A DNA stretch of 60,887 bases. Origin: Oscillatoriales cyanobacterium (lineage in GTDB: Bacteria > Cyanobacteriota > Cyanobacteriia > Cyanobacteriales > Microcoleaceae). The translations under genes and the position numbers were made by a program. This document shows, one piece after another, positions 53,540-60,887 of this stretch. The notes below the pieces were generated by a model that did no database searches, was not told where the DNA came from, and saw only the letters and a program-made list of their open reading frames with translations. The DNA lies in assembly GCA_004294385.1 (NCBI GenBank), contig REAP01000052.1:1-60887 (forward strand). The letters run 5' to 3'. The first letter of the stretch is position 1, and every line of letters starts with the position of its first letter.

Positions 53540-56416
53540 ATGAAGAAATTAAAACTGGCACTTAATACAATCTTTCAGTCAATCTTTTGGCTGTGGAATC
53601 TGACATTTTTATCAATTGTTTATTTGGGGATTTTACCCTATGTGGGAATACCATTAGTTCAAGCCACCATTGATGGAATTATCCCCCTGGAATTTGCCTT
53701 AACCCTAACAGCACTGGTCGCAGTACCTACAGTATCTACCATAATCGGAGCCAGGTATTTTATCAAGCAACCATTGCAGCTAATGCGCCTGTTTTACGGA
53801 GTTGAAGCACCGCTATTTTTGCTCTGCTTAATCCGCTTATTTCTACTCCGGCAACTTACTCCAGCGAGTTCTCAAATTATCGCTACCATAGCTTTATGTA
53901 TAGGAGCATTTTTAGTAGAAATCCTGTACGGATATCTGGGAAAAACAGAAAATATTCAATCTGAATTAGTCCCAGGAAAAGCCCAGCAAAAGCAGTTTTT
54001 CTTAACTAGGTTAATCGGGCATAAAAACAGTGCATCTATTCAATTAGGATTTCATAGTTTAATGCTGGTGGTTGGTACTTGGGCGGCAACAGTACTGATG
54101 TTTTACGCTTTACCTGTCGCAATTGTCACAATCGTTGGATTTTTTAGTTTTACTTGGGTAAAACCGCTTATCGAGTCTTTGCAATACACTTCATTGTCTA
54201 TAATTTGGTGGCTGCCATTATCCTTGATTATGTTTGGTTTTACCTCCAGCTTATTCGTGGTAATGCCTTCGCTTTACGGCTTTCTTTATATCCAATCAGG
54301 GCGCAAAATATTTCGCAGCTTTGCTTCCCAGTATGGAAAAAGTCAGGCGATTATCGGAAGCTTAGGAGTCATCGCAGCTTGGATAGCTATTTTTGCAACT
54401 TTGCAGCAACAGCCGCAAATTCAAGCACTGAAAATGCTGGCGAATCCGCCCAAAGATGAGAGCAGTCGCCAAACTTTGTTAGCGAAATCTGATATGATGC
54501 GATCGGGCTTAGTCAACGCTTATTTGCATCCTTACCGCTACCTCAGCACAGTGGAAGAAAATAACCACATTTCTGAGATGTACAAAAATACTTTGAGTTT
54601 GAATGAAAGTGCGGCTAAGGCTGTGCAGAACAGCTATAATTTTTTAATGTCACCGTTTTTGTATCAAGGCTCTAGCGCGGATACTAAAAAAGCCGAAAAA
54701 CTCTACGGTGAATTTTTTGACACGGAATTGCAAAAAGGCGATCGAGAAGCAGTACAATATGCAGTACAATCAACCTCAAACCGCGAAGAAGCTAAAGCAG
54801 GTTTGCTGAATGTGAATCAGGAAAAAGTATGGCTGAAATCGCAAGCAGTGACAGTCACAGAAAATGGCGATTGGGCTGATGTTCAACTCTACGAGGTTTA
54901 CAAAAATCAAACCCCGAACTTGCAAGAAGTATTTTATTATTTCTCTTTACCAGAAAGCGCCGCAGTGACAGGAATTTGGCTCGGTGATACTGGGGATTTG
55001 AAAAAACGTTTTGCATTTACAGTATCGCCCAGAGGTGCCGCACAGCAAGTCTACAATCAGCAAGTGAGAGAAAATGTAGATCCGGCTTTGCTAGAACAAA
55101 TTGGCCCCAAACAATATCGCTTGCGGGCTTTTCCAATCCCTGCTAAACGAGAATTTAGACAAACTGAGGGGCCAACGGAAATGCACCTTTGGCTGACTTA
55201 CAAAGTCATGCGACAAGCACAAGGTTGGGCTATGCCGAATTTAGCTGAAAAACGCAACATTTTTTGGGACAAAAATACTCGTCGCACTATTGCGGGGAAA
55301 CAGGTAAAATACAGTGGGAAAGAGGCGAAACTAACTTGGCTTCCAGCATTTGTACCAGCAGTAGCACCCCCACAAATAATCCCACGCCTAGCAAATTTGC
55401 CGGGAGGAAATACCATTTCTGCTAAGCCGTTGGTTGATGCCAATTACTTGTCACCTCAAGGTAAAAAGTTTGCATTTGTGCTAGATACTTCTCGCAGCAT
55501 GGCGACGGAAACTAAGGAGATGAAGGATAATTTTGAATGGTTGAAAAAGAATGTTTTAGCAGCAAATACTGTGAATTTGTATGTGGCTAGTGCTGTGGGA
55601 ATGCCGCCGAAGTTGGTGAAAGATTTACGCAGTTTTGATGTGGAAAAGTTGACGTTTTATGGTACGCTCCAATTGAAGGATATATTGCAACAGTTTGCAC
55701 AGTTGCGCGGCGATCGCACTTATGATAGTGTATTCGTGGTGAGCGATCGCCATAGTTACGAGTTATCAGACGATCGCAAAAACGCAATTTCCATGCCCTC
55801 ACCGCTGTGGACAGTGCATTTGGGAGGTTTACCACCGGGTTATGACGACGCTACCTTAAAGGTGATTCAAGATAGCGGTGGCGGGGTTGCTACGGATATT
55901 AAAGAGGCGATGCAGCGAGTGGCGACGACAGCAGCATCGGGCGATTCTATAGTTAGCGTTGTTGATGGCTATGCTTGGAGTTATGCCAAAAAGCCGAAAT
56001 CGGAAAAGACTCTGAAATCTGTGGCTGCTACAGAATTAAAAGATGACAAAAATGAAGGTTTTAAACCTATAGCTGCGCGACAGTTGATTATGGCACTCAG
56101 CAAGGAGAAAAGTTCCAATCAATTAACTCAATTGGATGCGATGCACTCAATCGCAAAATCCTTTAAGGTAGTAACACCCTATTCTTCAATGATTGTGTTA
56201 GTTAATGATGCCCAAAGACAGCAGCTAAAAGAAGCTGAAGCGAAGAAAGATCGATTTGAACGAAAGGTGGAATCTGGTAAGGAGGAGTTGACTAAACCTG
56301 GAAATCCTTTGAATGTTTCGGGGGTTCCTGAACCGGCGGAATGGCTACTTTTGGGGTTTGGGGCGATCGGGCTTTTGGCGATTTTCCTCCGTCAGCGGCG
56401 CTCCAAAATGGTGTAA
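53540..56416 (+). CDS. PEP-CTERM integral membrane protein with VIT and vWA domains (TIGR02921-like)
   Basis: 958 residues. About eight N-terminal spans (1-300) are followed by a VIT-like domain (about 410-560: NQEKVWLKSQAVTVTENG, GAAQQVYNQQVRENVDPALL) and a vWA domain with the MIDAS-type sequence FVLDTSRSMATETKE (about 650-665). The PEP-CTERM tail starts with VPEPAEWLLLGFGAIGLLAI, followed by the basic FLRQRRSKMV end. I recall the name TIGR02921 for this combination. It should be a substrate of the exosortase encoded 4 bp upstream. Its function is unknown. Confidence 0.85.
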   Translation: MKKLKLALNTIFQSIFWLWNLTFLSIVYLGILPYVGIPLVQATIDGIIPLEFALTLTALVAVPTVSTIIGARYFIKQPLQLMRLFYGVEAPLFLLCLIRLFLLRQLTPASSQIIATIALCIGAFLVEILYGYLGKTENIQSELVPGKAQQKQFFLTRLIGHKNSASIQLGFHSLMLVVGTWAATVLMFYALPVAIVTIVGFFSFTWVKPLIESLQYTSLSIIWWLPLSLIMFGFTSSLFVVMPSLYGFLYIQSGRKIFRSFASQYGKSQAIIGSLGVIAAWIAIFATLQQQPQIQALKMLANPPKDESSRQTLLAKSDMMRSGLVNAYLHPYRYLSTVEENNHISEMYKNTLSLNESAAKAVQNSYNFLMSPFLYQGSSADTKKAEKLYGEFFDTELQKGDREAVQYAVQSTSNREEAKAGLLNVNQEKVWLKSQAVTVTENGDWADVQLYEVYKNQTPNLQEVFYYFSLPESAAVTGIWLGDTGDLKKRFAFTVSPRGAAQQVYNQQVRENVDPALLEQIGPKQYRLRAFPIPAKREFRQTEGPTEMHLWLTYKVMRQAQGWAMPNLAEKRNIFWDKNTRRTIAGKQVKYSGKEAKLTWLPAFVPAVAPPQIIPRLANLPGGNTISAKPLVDANYLSPQGKKFAFVLDTSRSMATETKEMKDNFEWLKKNVLAANTVNLYVASAVGMPPKLVKDLRSFDVEKLTFYGTLQLKDILQQFAQLRGDRTYDSVFVVSDRHSYELSDDRKNAISMPSPLWTVHLGGLPPGYDDATLKVIQDSGGGVATDIKEAMQRVATTAASGDSIVSVVDGYAWSYAKKPKSEKTLKSVAATELKDDKNEGFKPIAARQLIMALSKEKSSNQLTQLDAMHSIAKSFKVVTPYSSMIVLVNDAQRQQLKEAEAKKDRFERKVESGKEELTKPGNPLNVSGVPEPAEWLLLGFGAIGLLAIFLRQRRSKMV

Positions 56417-56428
56417 CGCATGGGCTCA

Positions 56429-56491
56429 GAAACCGGGTTTTTCACCCAATTTAGGGTGTGTAACGAACTATTTCGTAAAAAACCCGGTTTC
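56429..56491. repeat. GAAACCGGG palindromic element
   Basis: GAAACCGGGTTTTT to AAAAAACCCGGTTTC, 63 bp, between the PEP-CTERM gene (+) and the Rieske gene (-). It is suitable as a two-way stop. Confidence 0.85.
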
Positions 56492-56515
56492 GTTGTCGGA
56501 GTGCGTAAATCCTGA

Positions 56516-56818
56516 TTAATCTATTTCGACAAAAACGCGATCGCCCTCAATCTTGATCGGATAAGATTCGAGAGAATCCGCAGGTGCATTCAAACATTTA
56601 CCCGTATCTAATTTGTACCGAAATTTGTGAAAAGGACAGGTAATGATGCCGTCACTTACCTTACCCATATCAATCGGATATTCCAAATGAGTACAAGCAT
56701 TGCGGTAACAAGTGACATTCATACCTTGACGGTTCAAAATCAGCGAAATACCCTCAACTTGTACTGACAAAATATCCCATTCTGGAACTTGATTTAGCGC
56801 TGTTATTTCTACCCACAT
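56516..56818 (-). CDS. Rieske [2Fe-2S] protein
   Basis: 100 residues from the ATG at 56818 (MWVEITALNQVPEW), a typical start for this family; a frame up to 56869 (MRMVQDLSHNLF) could add 17 residues. The cluster ligands are seen in CYRNACTHLEYPI (Cys and His) and IITCPFHKFRYKLDTGKCL (Cys and His). It is like soluble Rieske ferredoxins that pass electrons to oxygenases. No oxygenase lies beside it. Confidence 0.92.
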   Translation of the reverse strand: MWVEITALNQVPEWDILSVQVEGISLILNRQGMNVTCYRNACTHLEYPIDMGKVSDGIITCPFHKFRYKLDTGKCLNAPADSLESYPIKIEGDRVFVEID

Positions 56819-56873
56819 ATGATTTTTTGATTTAAATAAATTATGACTGAGATCTTGCACCATTCTCAATTAG

Positions 56874-56938
56874 CTGTAGGGGCGGGTTCACCAAAGGCCT
56901 TTCGGGTTGCAAACAGGTTAAATAAACCCGCCCTCCCT
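56874..56938. repeat. palindromic GGGCGGGTTTA element, third copy
   Basis: TGTAGGGGCGGGTTCACC to AAATAAACCCGCCCTCCCT, 65 bp, upstream of the Rieske gene. Confidence 0.8.
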
Positions 56939-57072
56939 CACCAAAAATCCCCTTATTGACATTGCTGCAAGATCTCAGTTATGACGGACTGATGTGCTGC
57001 TTTAGCATCAGGATAAATTCCAGGTTGCAAATGTAGCTGAGCTATGAGATAATATATCAAAAATTTATACTT

Positions 57073-57516
57073 ATGAAATCCAAAATCTTGACGGGACTCC
57101 TGACAGGGCTAGTTGTTGCTGCTAGCACAGCAGCGCTGTTTAGTCAACCCAGCCGTGCGGGAAATAATAGCTTTTTTTGCGCTACTCTCAACAGACAGCC
57201 TGTCACCTTCGCTCGCAACTCGCGGGGGAGTGTACCCCTTGTCCGCTGGACTTCTAACAGCTATTTTCCGCCGCCGTGGACTGCTCAAAGACGCTGCCAA
57301 GAGGTAGGTCGAAGATTTCAGCGAAACTACGACAACGGTACTCTCAAATATATTAACACTGGGACTCTGAACGGAGAACCAGTGGTATGTGCTGCTGTTA
57401 ACAAAGACGATAGTTGTACGAATAGGACTTTGCTATTCACTCTCAAGCGGGGGAGTGATGCTGACGCTACTTTGAAAAAATTGATGCCTAGGCGTGGGTT
57501 TGCTTATCCAATATGA
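57073..57516 (+). CDS. COP23-domain secreted protein
   Basis: 147 residues. Signal peptide (ILTGLLTGLVVAASTAALFS, cut near SRA-GNN). The mature part has the COP23 features FFCATLNRQPVTFARNSRG, PPWTAQRRCQEVGRRFQRNY and NGEPVVCAAVNKDDSC with four Cys. COP23 is named from a circadian protein of Cyanothece; the function is not known. It stands alone, 130 bp before the first protease-TPR gene, with a repeat element between. Confidence 0.85.
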   Translation: MKSKILTGLLTGLVVAASTAALFSQPSRAGNNSFFCATLNRQPVTFARNSRGSVPLVRWTSNSYFPPPWTAQRRCQEVGRRFQRNYDNGTLKYINTGTLNGEPVVCAAVNKDDSCTNRTLLFTLKRGSDADATLKKLMPRRGFAYPI

Positions 57517-57538
57517 AGACTGACGCATAAATACCAAA

Positions 57539-57601
57539 GAAACCGGGTTTTTACCAGTGTTAAAGACTGAAATGCAGAATTTTCGGCAAAAACCCGGTTT
57601 C
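57539..57601. repeat. GAAACCGGG palindromic element
   Basis: GAAACCGGGTTTTTACC to GGCAAAAACCCGGTTTC, 63 bp, between COP23 and the protease-TPR genes. Confidence 0.85.
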
Positions 57602-57645
57602 TGCCTCCATGACTAAATATCTCAAATTTCTCAACGCTAAAATCA

Positions 57646-59040
57646 ATGAACTTCTATAACAAAATTCCCATCGCCTTAATCGGTACAATTGCAACTATTG
57701 TCATCGCCCAACCAACCGCAGTTTTCGCAATATCTGCCGATGAAGTTGGCAAAATCGCTAAATCAATCACAGTCCTGATTGACAGTAAAAATCCTGGTTC
57801 TGGAATCATTATCAAACGGAATGGCAACACTTACACGGTGCTCACAGCCCGTCACGTTTTCAAAGATGCTCAAGCTAAATATGAGATTGTCACCCCTGAT
57901 GACAAGCGCTATTTGCTCAATTACAGCAGTGTGAAAAAACTGCCAAATATTGACTTAGCAGTTGTCGAGTTTACCAGCAGTCAAACTTACAGCGTAGCTA
58001 AGATTGGCAACTCGGATTTGGCGACAGAAGGGAAAGCGGCTTATGTGGCAGGATTTCCGAAGACTTCAGCGGCTACTGCTAATGCTTCTAGACCTTTAGA
58101 AGATGGTTATGCGTTGGTTTATAGTAACAATACGCTGCCGGGAATGAGCGGGGGGCCGGTGTTGAATGAGAGTGGAGAGGTGGTGGGAATTCACGGGAGG
58201 GCGGATACGAGGGCGGCAGAATCTAGCAGTATTAATCAGAATATTCAAATTGCTAAGACTGGTTTTAATCTGGGGATTCCGATTAATACGAGTCTGAGAT
58301 TGTTGGCTTCCTCTCAAGTGGATGTGGGGGTGAAGGTTCCGAGTGCGCCTGTGGCGACTGGACCGAAAGCTGATGATTTCTATATTCAGGGTGAGGAAAA
58401 GTCAAATAAAGGAGATTATCAGGGTGCTGTAGCGGCTTATACTCAAGCAATTCAGCTTAATCCTAATTACGCTGATGCCTATATCAACCGGGGAAATGCC
58501 CTAGATATATTGGGAAATAAGCAGAGTGCTCTTGATGATTATAACCAAGCTTTGCGAATTAATCCTAATTTGGCCAATGCTTATCTTGGTAGGGGAGGTA
58601 TACGACTTATTTTGGGAGATAAGCAGGGTGCAATAGATGATTTTAATCAAGTTGTGCAAACTAATCCTAATGATGCTGACTCCTACAACACCCGAGGAGC
58701 TTCCCGCTATTACTTAGGAGACAAGCAGGGAGCAATCAAAGATTATACCCAAGCCCTGAGTATCGATCCCAACCTTTCTTCTATCTACTTCAACCGGGGT
58801 CTTGCTCGCCGTGATTCGGGAGATAATCGAGGTGCGCTCGCAGATTTCAGCCAAGCCTTGCGAATTAATCCTAACTCTGCCCAAGCATATGCAAGTAGAG
58901 GATTAACACGCTATAAACTGGGAGATAAACAGGGTGCACTCCAAGACTATCAGAAAGCTTCTGACCTATATCTGGAGCAAGGAAATATAGAGCAGTACGA
59001 AGGGACACTAAAAATAATGAGGAATATTAGGATATTTTAA
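57646..59040 (+). CDS. secreted trypsin-like protease with TPR repeats, copy 1
   Basis: 464 residues. Signal peptide (about 1-29, ending AVFA). Trypsin-like domain with His70 (LTARHVFKD), Asp103 (NIDLAVVEF) and Ser168 (LPGMSGGPVL). Six TPR units run from about 245 to 455 (GDYQGAVAAYTQAIQLNPNY type). Compared with the next gene it lacks about 14 residues between AGFPKTSA and the Ser loop, and it has no C-terminal PPC domain. Probably it acts in the periplasm; the substrate is unknown. Confidence 0.88.
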   Translation: MNFYNKIPIALIGTIATIVIAQPTAVFAISADEVGKIAKSITVLIDSKNPGSGIIIKRNGNTYTVLTARHVFKDAQAKYEIVTPDDKRYLLNYSSVKKLPNIDLAVVEFTSSQTYSVAKIGNSDLATEGKAAYVAGFPKTSAATANASRPLEDGYALVYSNNTLPGMSGGPVLNESGEVVGIHGRADTRAAESSSINQNIQIAKTGFNLGIPINTSLRLLASSQVDVGVKVPSAPVATGPKADDFYIQGEEKSNKGDYQGAVAAYTQAIQLNPNYADAYINRGNALDILGNKQSALDDYNQALRINPNLANAYLGRGGIRLILGDKQGAIDDFNQVVQTNPNDADSYNTRGASRYYLGDKQGAIKDYTQALSIDPNLSSIYFNRGLARRDSGDNRGALADFSQALRINPNSAQAYASRGLTRYKLGDKQGALQDYQKASDLYLEQGNIEQYEGTLKIMRNIRIF

Positions 59041-59058
59041 TATTATCAGGTAGAATCA

Positions 59059-60741
59059 ATGAACTTCTCTAACAAACTTCCAGTCACGTTAATTGGTGCA
59101 GTTGCAACTATTTTCATCGCACAGCCGCTAGCAGTTTTCGCCATATCTCGCGAAGAAGTGGACAAGATTGCTGAATCAATCACAGTGTTAATTGACAGTA
59201 AAAATCCTGGTTCCGGTGTAATCGTCAAGCGGGAAGGTAACGTTTATACGGTGCTGACAGCCCGTCACGTTTTCAAAGAACCTGAAGCTAAATATGAGAT
59301 TGTCACCCCTGACGAGAAGCGTTATTTGGTCACTTACAGCAGTATCAAAAAAATGCCAAATGTTGACTTGGCTGTTGTGCAGTTTACCAGCAGTCAAAAT
59401 TATACCGTGGCTAAGATTGGCAACTCAGATTTGTCAATCAGAGGGAAACAGGTTTATGTGGCTGGTTTTCCGAAGACTTCAGCAGTAATTAATCGCTCGA
59501 TTTATCAATTTGAGAAAGGGGAGGTGATTGGTAATAGTTCTCGACAATTAAATAAAAATGGTTATAGTTTGATTTATAGTAACAATACGCTGCCGGGAAT
59601 GAGTGGAGGGCCGGTTTTGAATGAGAATGGGGAGGTGGTAGGAATTCACGGTGAAGGTGAAACTACGGCTATTCAATCTGATATTAACCCGATGATTGCC
59701 GTACTTAAAACTGGCAGAAATCTGGGGATTCCGATTAATATGAGTTTGAGATTTTTGGCTTCATCTCAAGTGGAATTAGGGGTGAAGGTTCCGAGTGCGC
59801 CTGTGGCGACTGAGCCGAAGGCTGATGATTTCTTTATTCAGGGTGGGGAAAAGTATCAGAAAGAAGATTATCAGGGTGCTATAGCAGCTTACGAGCGAGC
59901 AATTAAACTTAATCCTAATTATGCCCTTGCCTACAATAGTCGGGGGGCGGCCCGTTATAAATTAGGTGACAAGCAAGGTGCGATTGATGATTATAGCCAA
60001 GCTTTGCGAATAAATCCTAACTTAGCTTCTACCTACAGCAACCGGGCGGCCGCCCGTGGAGAGTTAGGAGACAAGGAAGGTACGATCTCAGATTTCAATC
60101 GAGCTTTGCAAATTAATCCTAACTTTGCTGATGCTTACTTAAACCGGGGGATGTTTCGTTTTGCTCGATTACAAGACTACCAAGGTGCGATCGCTGATTA
60201 TAGCCAAGCTTTGCGAATTAACCCTAACTATGCTAATGCCTACTTCTTGCGAGGAAATGCCCGTTCTGACTCAGAAGCTTACCAAGCTGCAATTGAGGAC
60301 TATCAGAAAGCAGCCGACTTATTTCAGCAACAAGGAGATAAAGGTCTGTATCAATATACTCTAAAGATGATTCAAGTAGCTAGAAATTCTGAAAAAAACG
60401 CGCCAAATCGACCAATCTCTAACAACATACTCAGTATTTATTACTCATTAATACCCGGTAAATCCTCTGTACTTCCCTCCGATGGAAGTCTGTACGAGCT
60501 ACATACTTTTGAAGGAAGAGCAGGTCAATCAGTTACAATTAACGCAGAAAGCCGTAATTTTGATATTTCTGTGGCACTCTTTAGCGCGGATGGAAAAAAG
60601 CTAGCAGAAAATGACGACATCAGTAAATCAAATTCCAATTCATCCCTCACCGTCACCTTAGCCACTAGCGGCCTCTATGTCGTGAGGGTCAATGCTAATA
60701 AAAAAGGCGAACAAGGTCAATACACTTTGACAGTCCGCTAG
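59059..60741 (+). CDS. secreted trypsin-like protease with TPR repeats and PPC domain, copy 2
   Basis: 560 residues, 18 bp behind copy 1 and about three quarters identical with it in the protease part by eye. Signal peptide, then His70, Asp103 and Ser182 (LPGMSGGPVL). TPR units run about 255-435. The C-terminal 110 residues are a bacterial pre-peptidase C-terminal (PPC) domain (YELHTFEGRAGQSVTINAES, FDISVALFSADGKKLAENDD, SGLYVVRVNA). Tandem duplication followed by loss of PPC in copy 1, or gain here, explains the pair. Confidence 0.9.
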   Translation: MNFSNKLPVTLIGAVATIFIAQPLAVFAISREEVDKIAESITVLIDSKNPGSGVIVKREGNVYTVLTARHVFKEPEAKYEIVTPDEKRYLVTYSSIKKMPNVDLAVVQFTSSQNYTVAKIGNSDLSIRGKQVYVAGFPKTSAVINRSIYQFEKGEVIGNSSRQLNKNGYSLIYSNNTLPGMSGGPVLNENGEVVGIHGEGETTAIQSDINPMIAVLKTGRNLGIPINMSLRFLASSQVELGVKVPSAPVATEPKADDFFIQGGEKYQKEDYQGAIAAYERAIKLNPNYALAYNSRGAARYKLGDKQGAIDDYSQALRINPNLASTYSNRAAARGELGDKEGTISDFNRALQINPNFADAYLNRGMFRFARLQDYQGAIADYSQALRINPNYANAYFLRGNARSDSEAYQAAIEDYQKAADLFQQQGDKGLYQYTLKMIQVARNSEKNAPNRPISNNILSIYYSLIPGKSSVLPSDGSLYELHTFEGRAGQSVTINAESRNFDISVALFSADGKKLAENDDISKSNSNSSLTVTLATSGLYVVRVNANKKGEQGQYTLTVR

Positions 60742-60794
60742 GATTAAATTAAAGATAGTATAGAGCAGAATCTCAACCAGCAGCAACGGCCGAT

Positions 60795-60887
60795 GTGCTA
60801 GACTTTTTGTATAGGACGATCGCAGAGACAGAAGCAGCAGCCGATGGCTCAGAAGCAAGTATTCAAGAAATTAAAAGGAGTTGGAAT
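60795..60887 (+). CDS. possible 5' end of a gene cut by the right edge
   Basis: From GTG 60795 the frame is open to the window end, reading VLDFLYRTIAETEAAADGSE and so on, rich in Ala and acidic residues and likely helical. No ribosome site is clear. An alternative is the frame from ATG 60844. Too short to identify. Confidence 0.3.
   Translation, partial: MLDFLYRTIAETEAAADGSEASIQEIKRSWN

Overview
The window looks like chromosomal DNA of a filamentous, non-model cyanobacterium of the Oscillatoria/Microcoleus type. Supporting this are frequent GCGATCGC (HIP1) palindromes, long heptamer arrays of CCAATTC/GGGAATT type, many dispersed palindromic repeats, and cyanobacterial marker genes (rpmG-rpsR-RNase II cluster, ictB-like gene, COP23 protein, cyanoexosortase, split KdpD, cyanobactin genes). 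The genus assignment is an inference from style only.

Layout. 1-4.4 kb: gamma-carbonic anhydrase family protein and a GH116 glucosidase. 4.4-11 kb: Calx-beta proteins and a very large Lamin-tail/Calx-beta/RTX surface protein that is broken into several frames in a hypervariable PTPIP linker. 11.4-20.2 kb: a histidine kinase/response regulator pair divergent from a K+ uptake operon kdpA-kdpB-kdpF-kdpC-kdpD(N-terminal part only). 20.4-29.5 kb: a CPA1 antiporter, methyltransferase, cupin, BT1 transporter, carotenoid oxygenase, DUF4436-like protein, SGNH hydrolase and a toxin-antitoxin pair. 29.6-32.8 kb: RDD protein, L33, S18 and RNase II/R. 33.0-44.9 kb: a cyanobactin (ribosomal peptide) gene cluster. 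45-51.7 kb: acyltransferase, degenerate histidine kinase, IctB/O-antigen-ligase-like protein, TPR protein, SmpB. 51.8-56.4 kb: an exosortase fused to its associated domain followed by a PEP-CTERM integral membrane protein. 56.5-60.9 kb: Rieske protein, COP23 protein, and two tandem secreted trypsin-like/TPR proteins.

The most interesting system is the cyanobactin cluster. It has a PatA-type N-terminal protease, a PatB-like small protein, a (frameshifted) two-domain LamG protein, a stand-alone ThcOx-type azoline oxidase, three PatE-like precursor peptides (one on the minus strand with the oxidase, two on the plus strand), a PatD-type YcaO heterocyclase and a stand-alone PatG-type macrocyclase with the helical insertion between the catalytic Asp and His. 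The precursors share the leader, then an x-x-Pro-Ser element, a variable core ending in Pro, and an FAGDDAE-type follower. My preferred cores are MCPVMATSAELMGHIP, ITCTLVCIP and MTAGPFCAPP. Each has Cys for thiazol(in)e formation and a terminal Pro for macrocyclisation. No prenyltransferase (PatF) is visible.

A second theme is repeat invasion of coding DNA. Palindromic dispersed repeats have entered the linkers of the RTX protein (at least four copies), the exosortase and the GH116 enzyme, mostly in frame, so they are translated. The window contains no tRNA, rRNA or CRISPR array that I could recognise.
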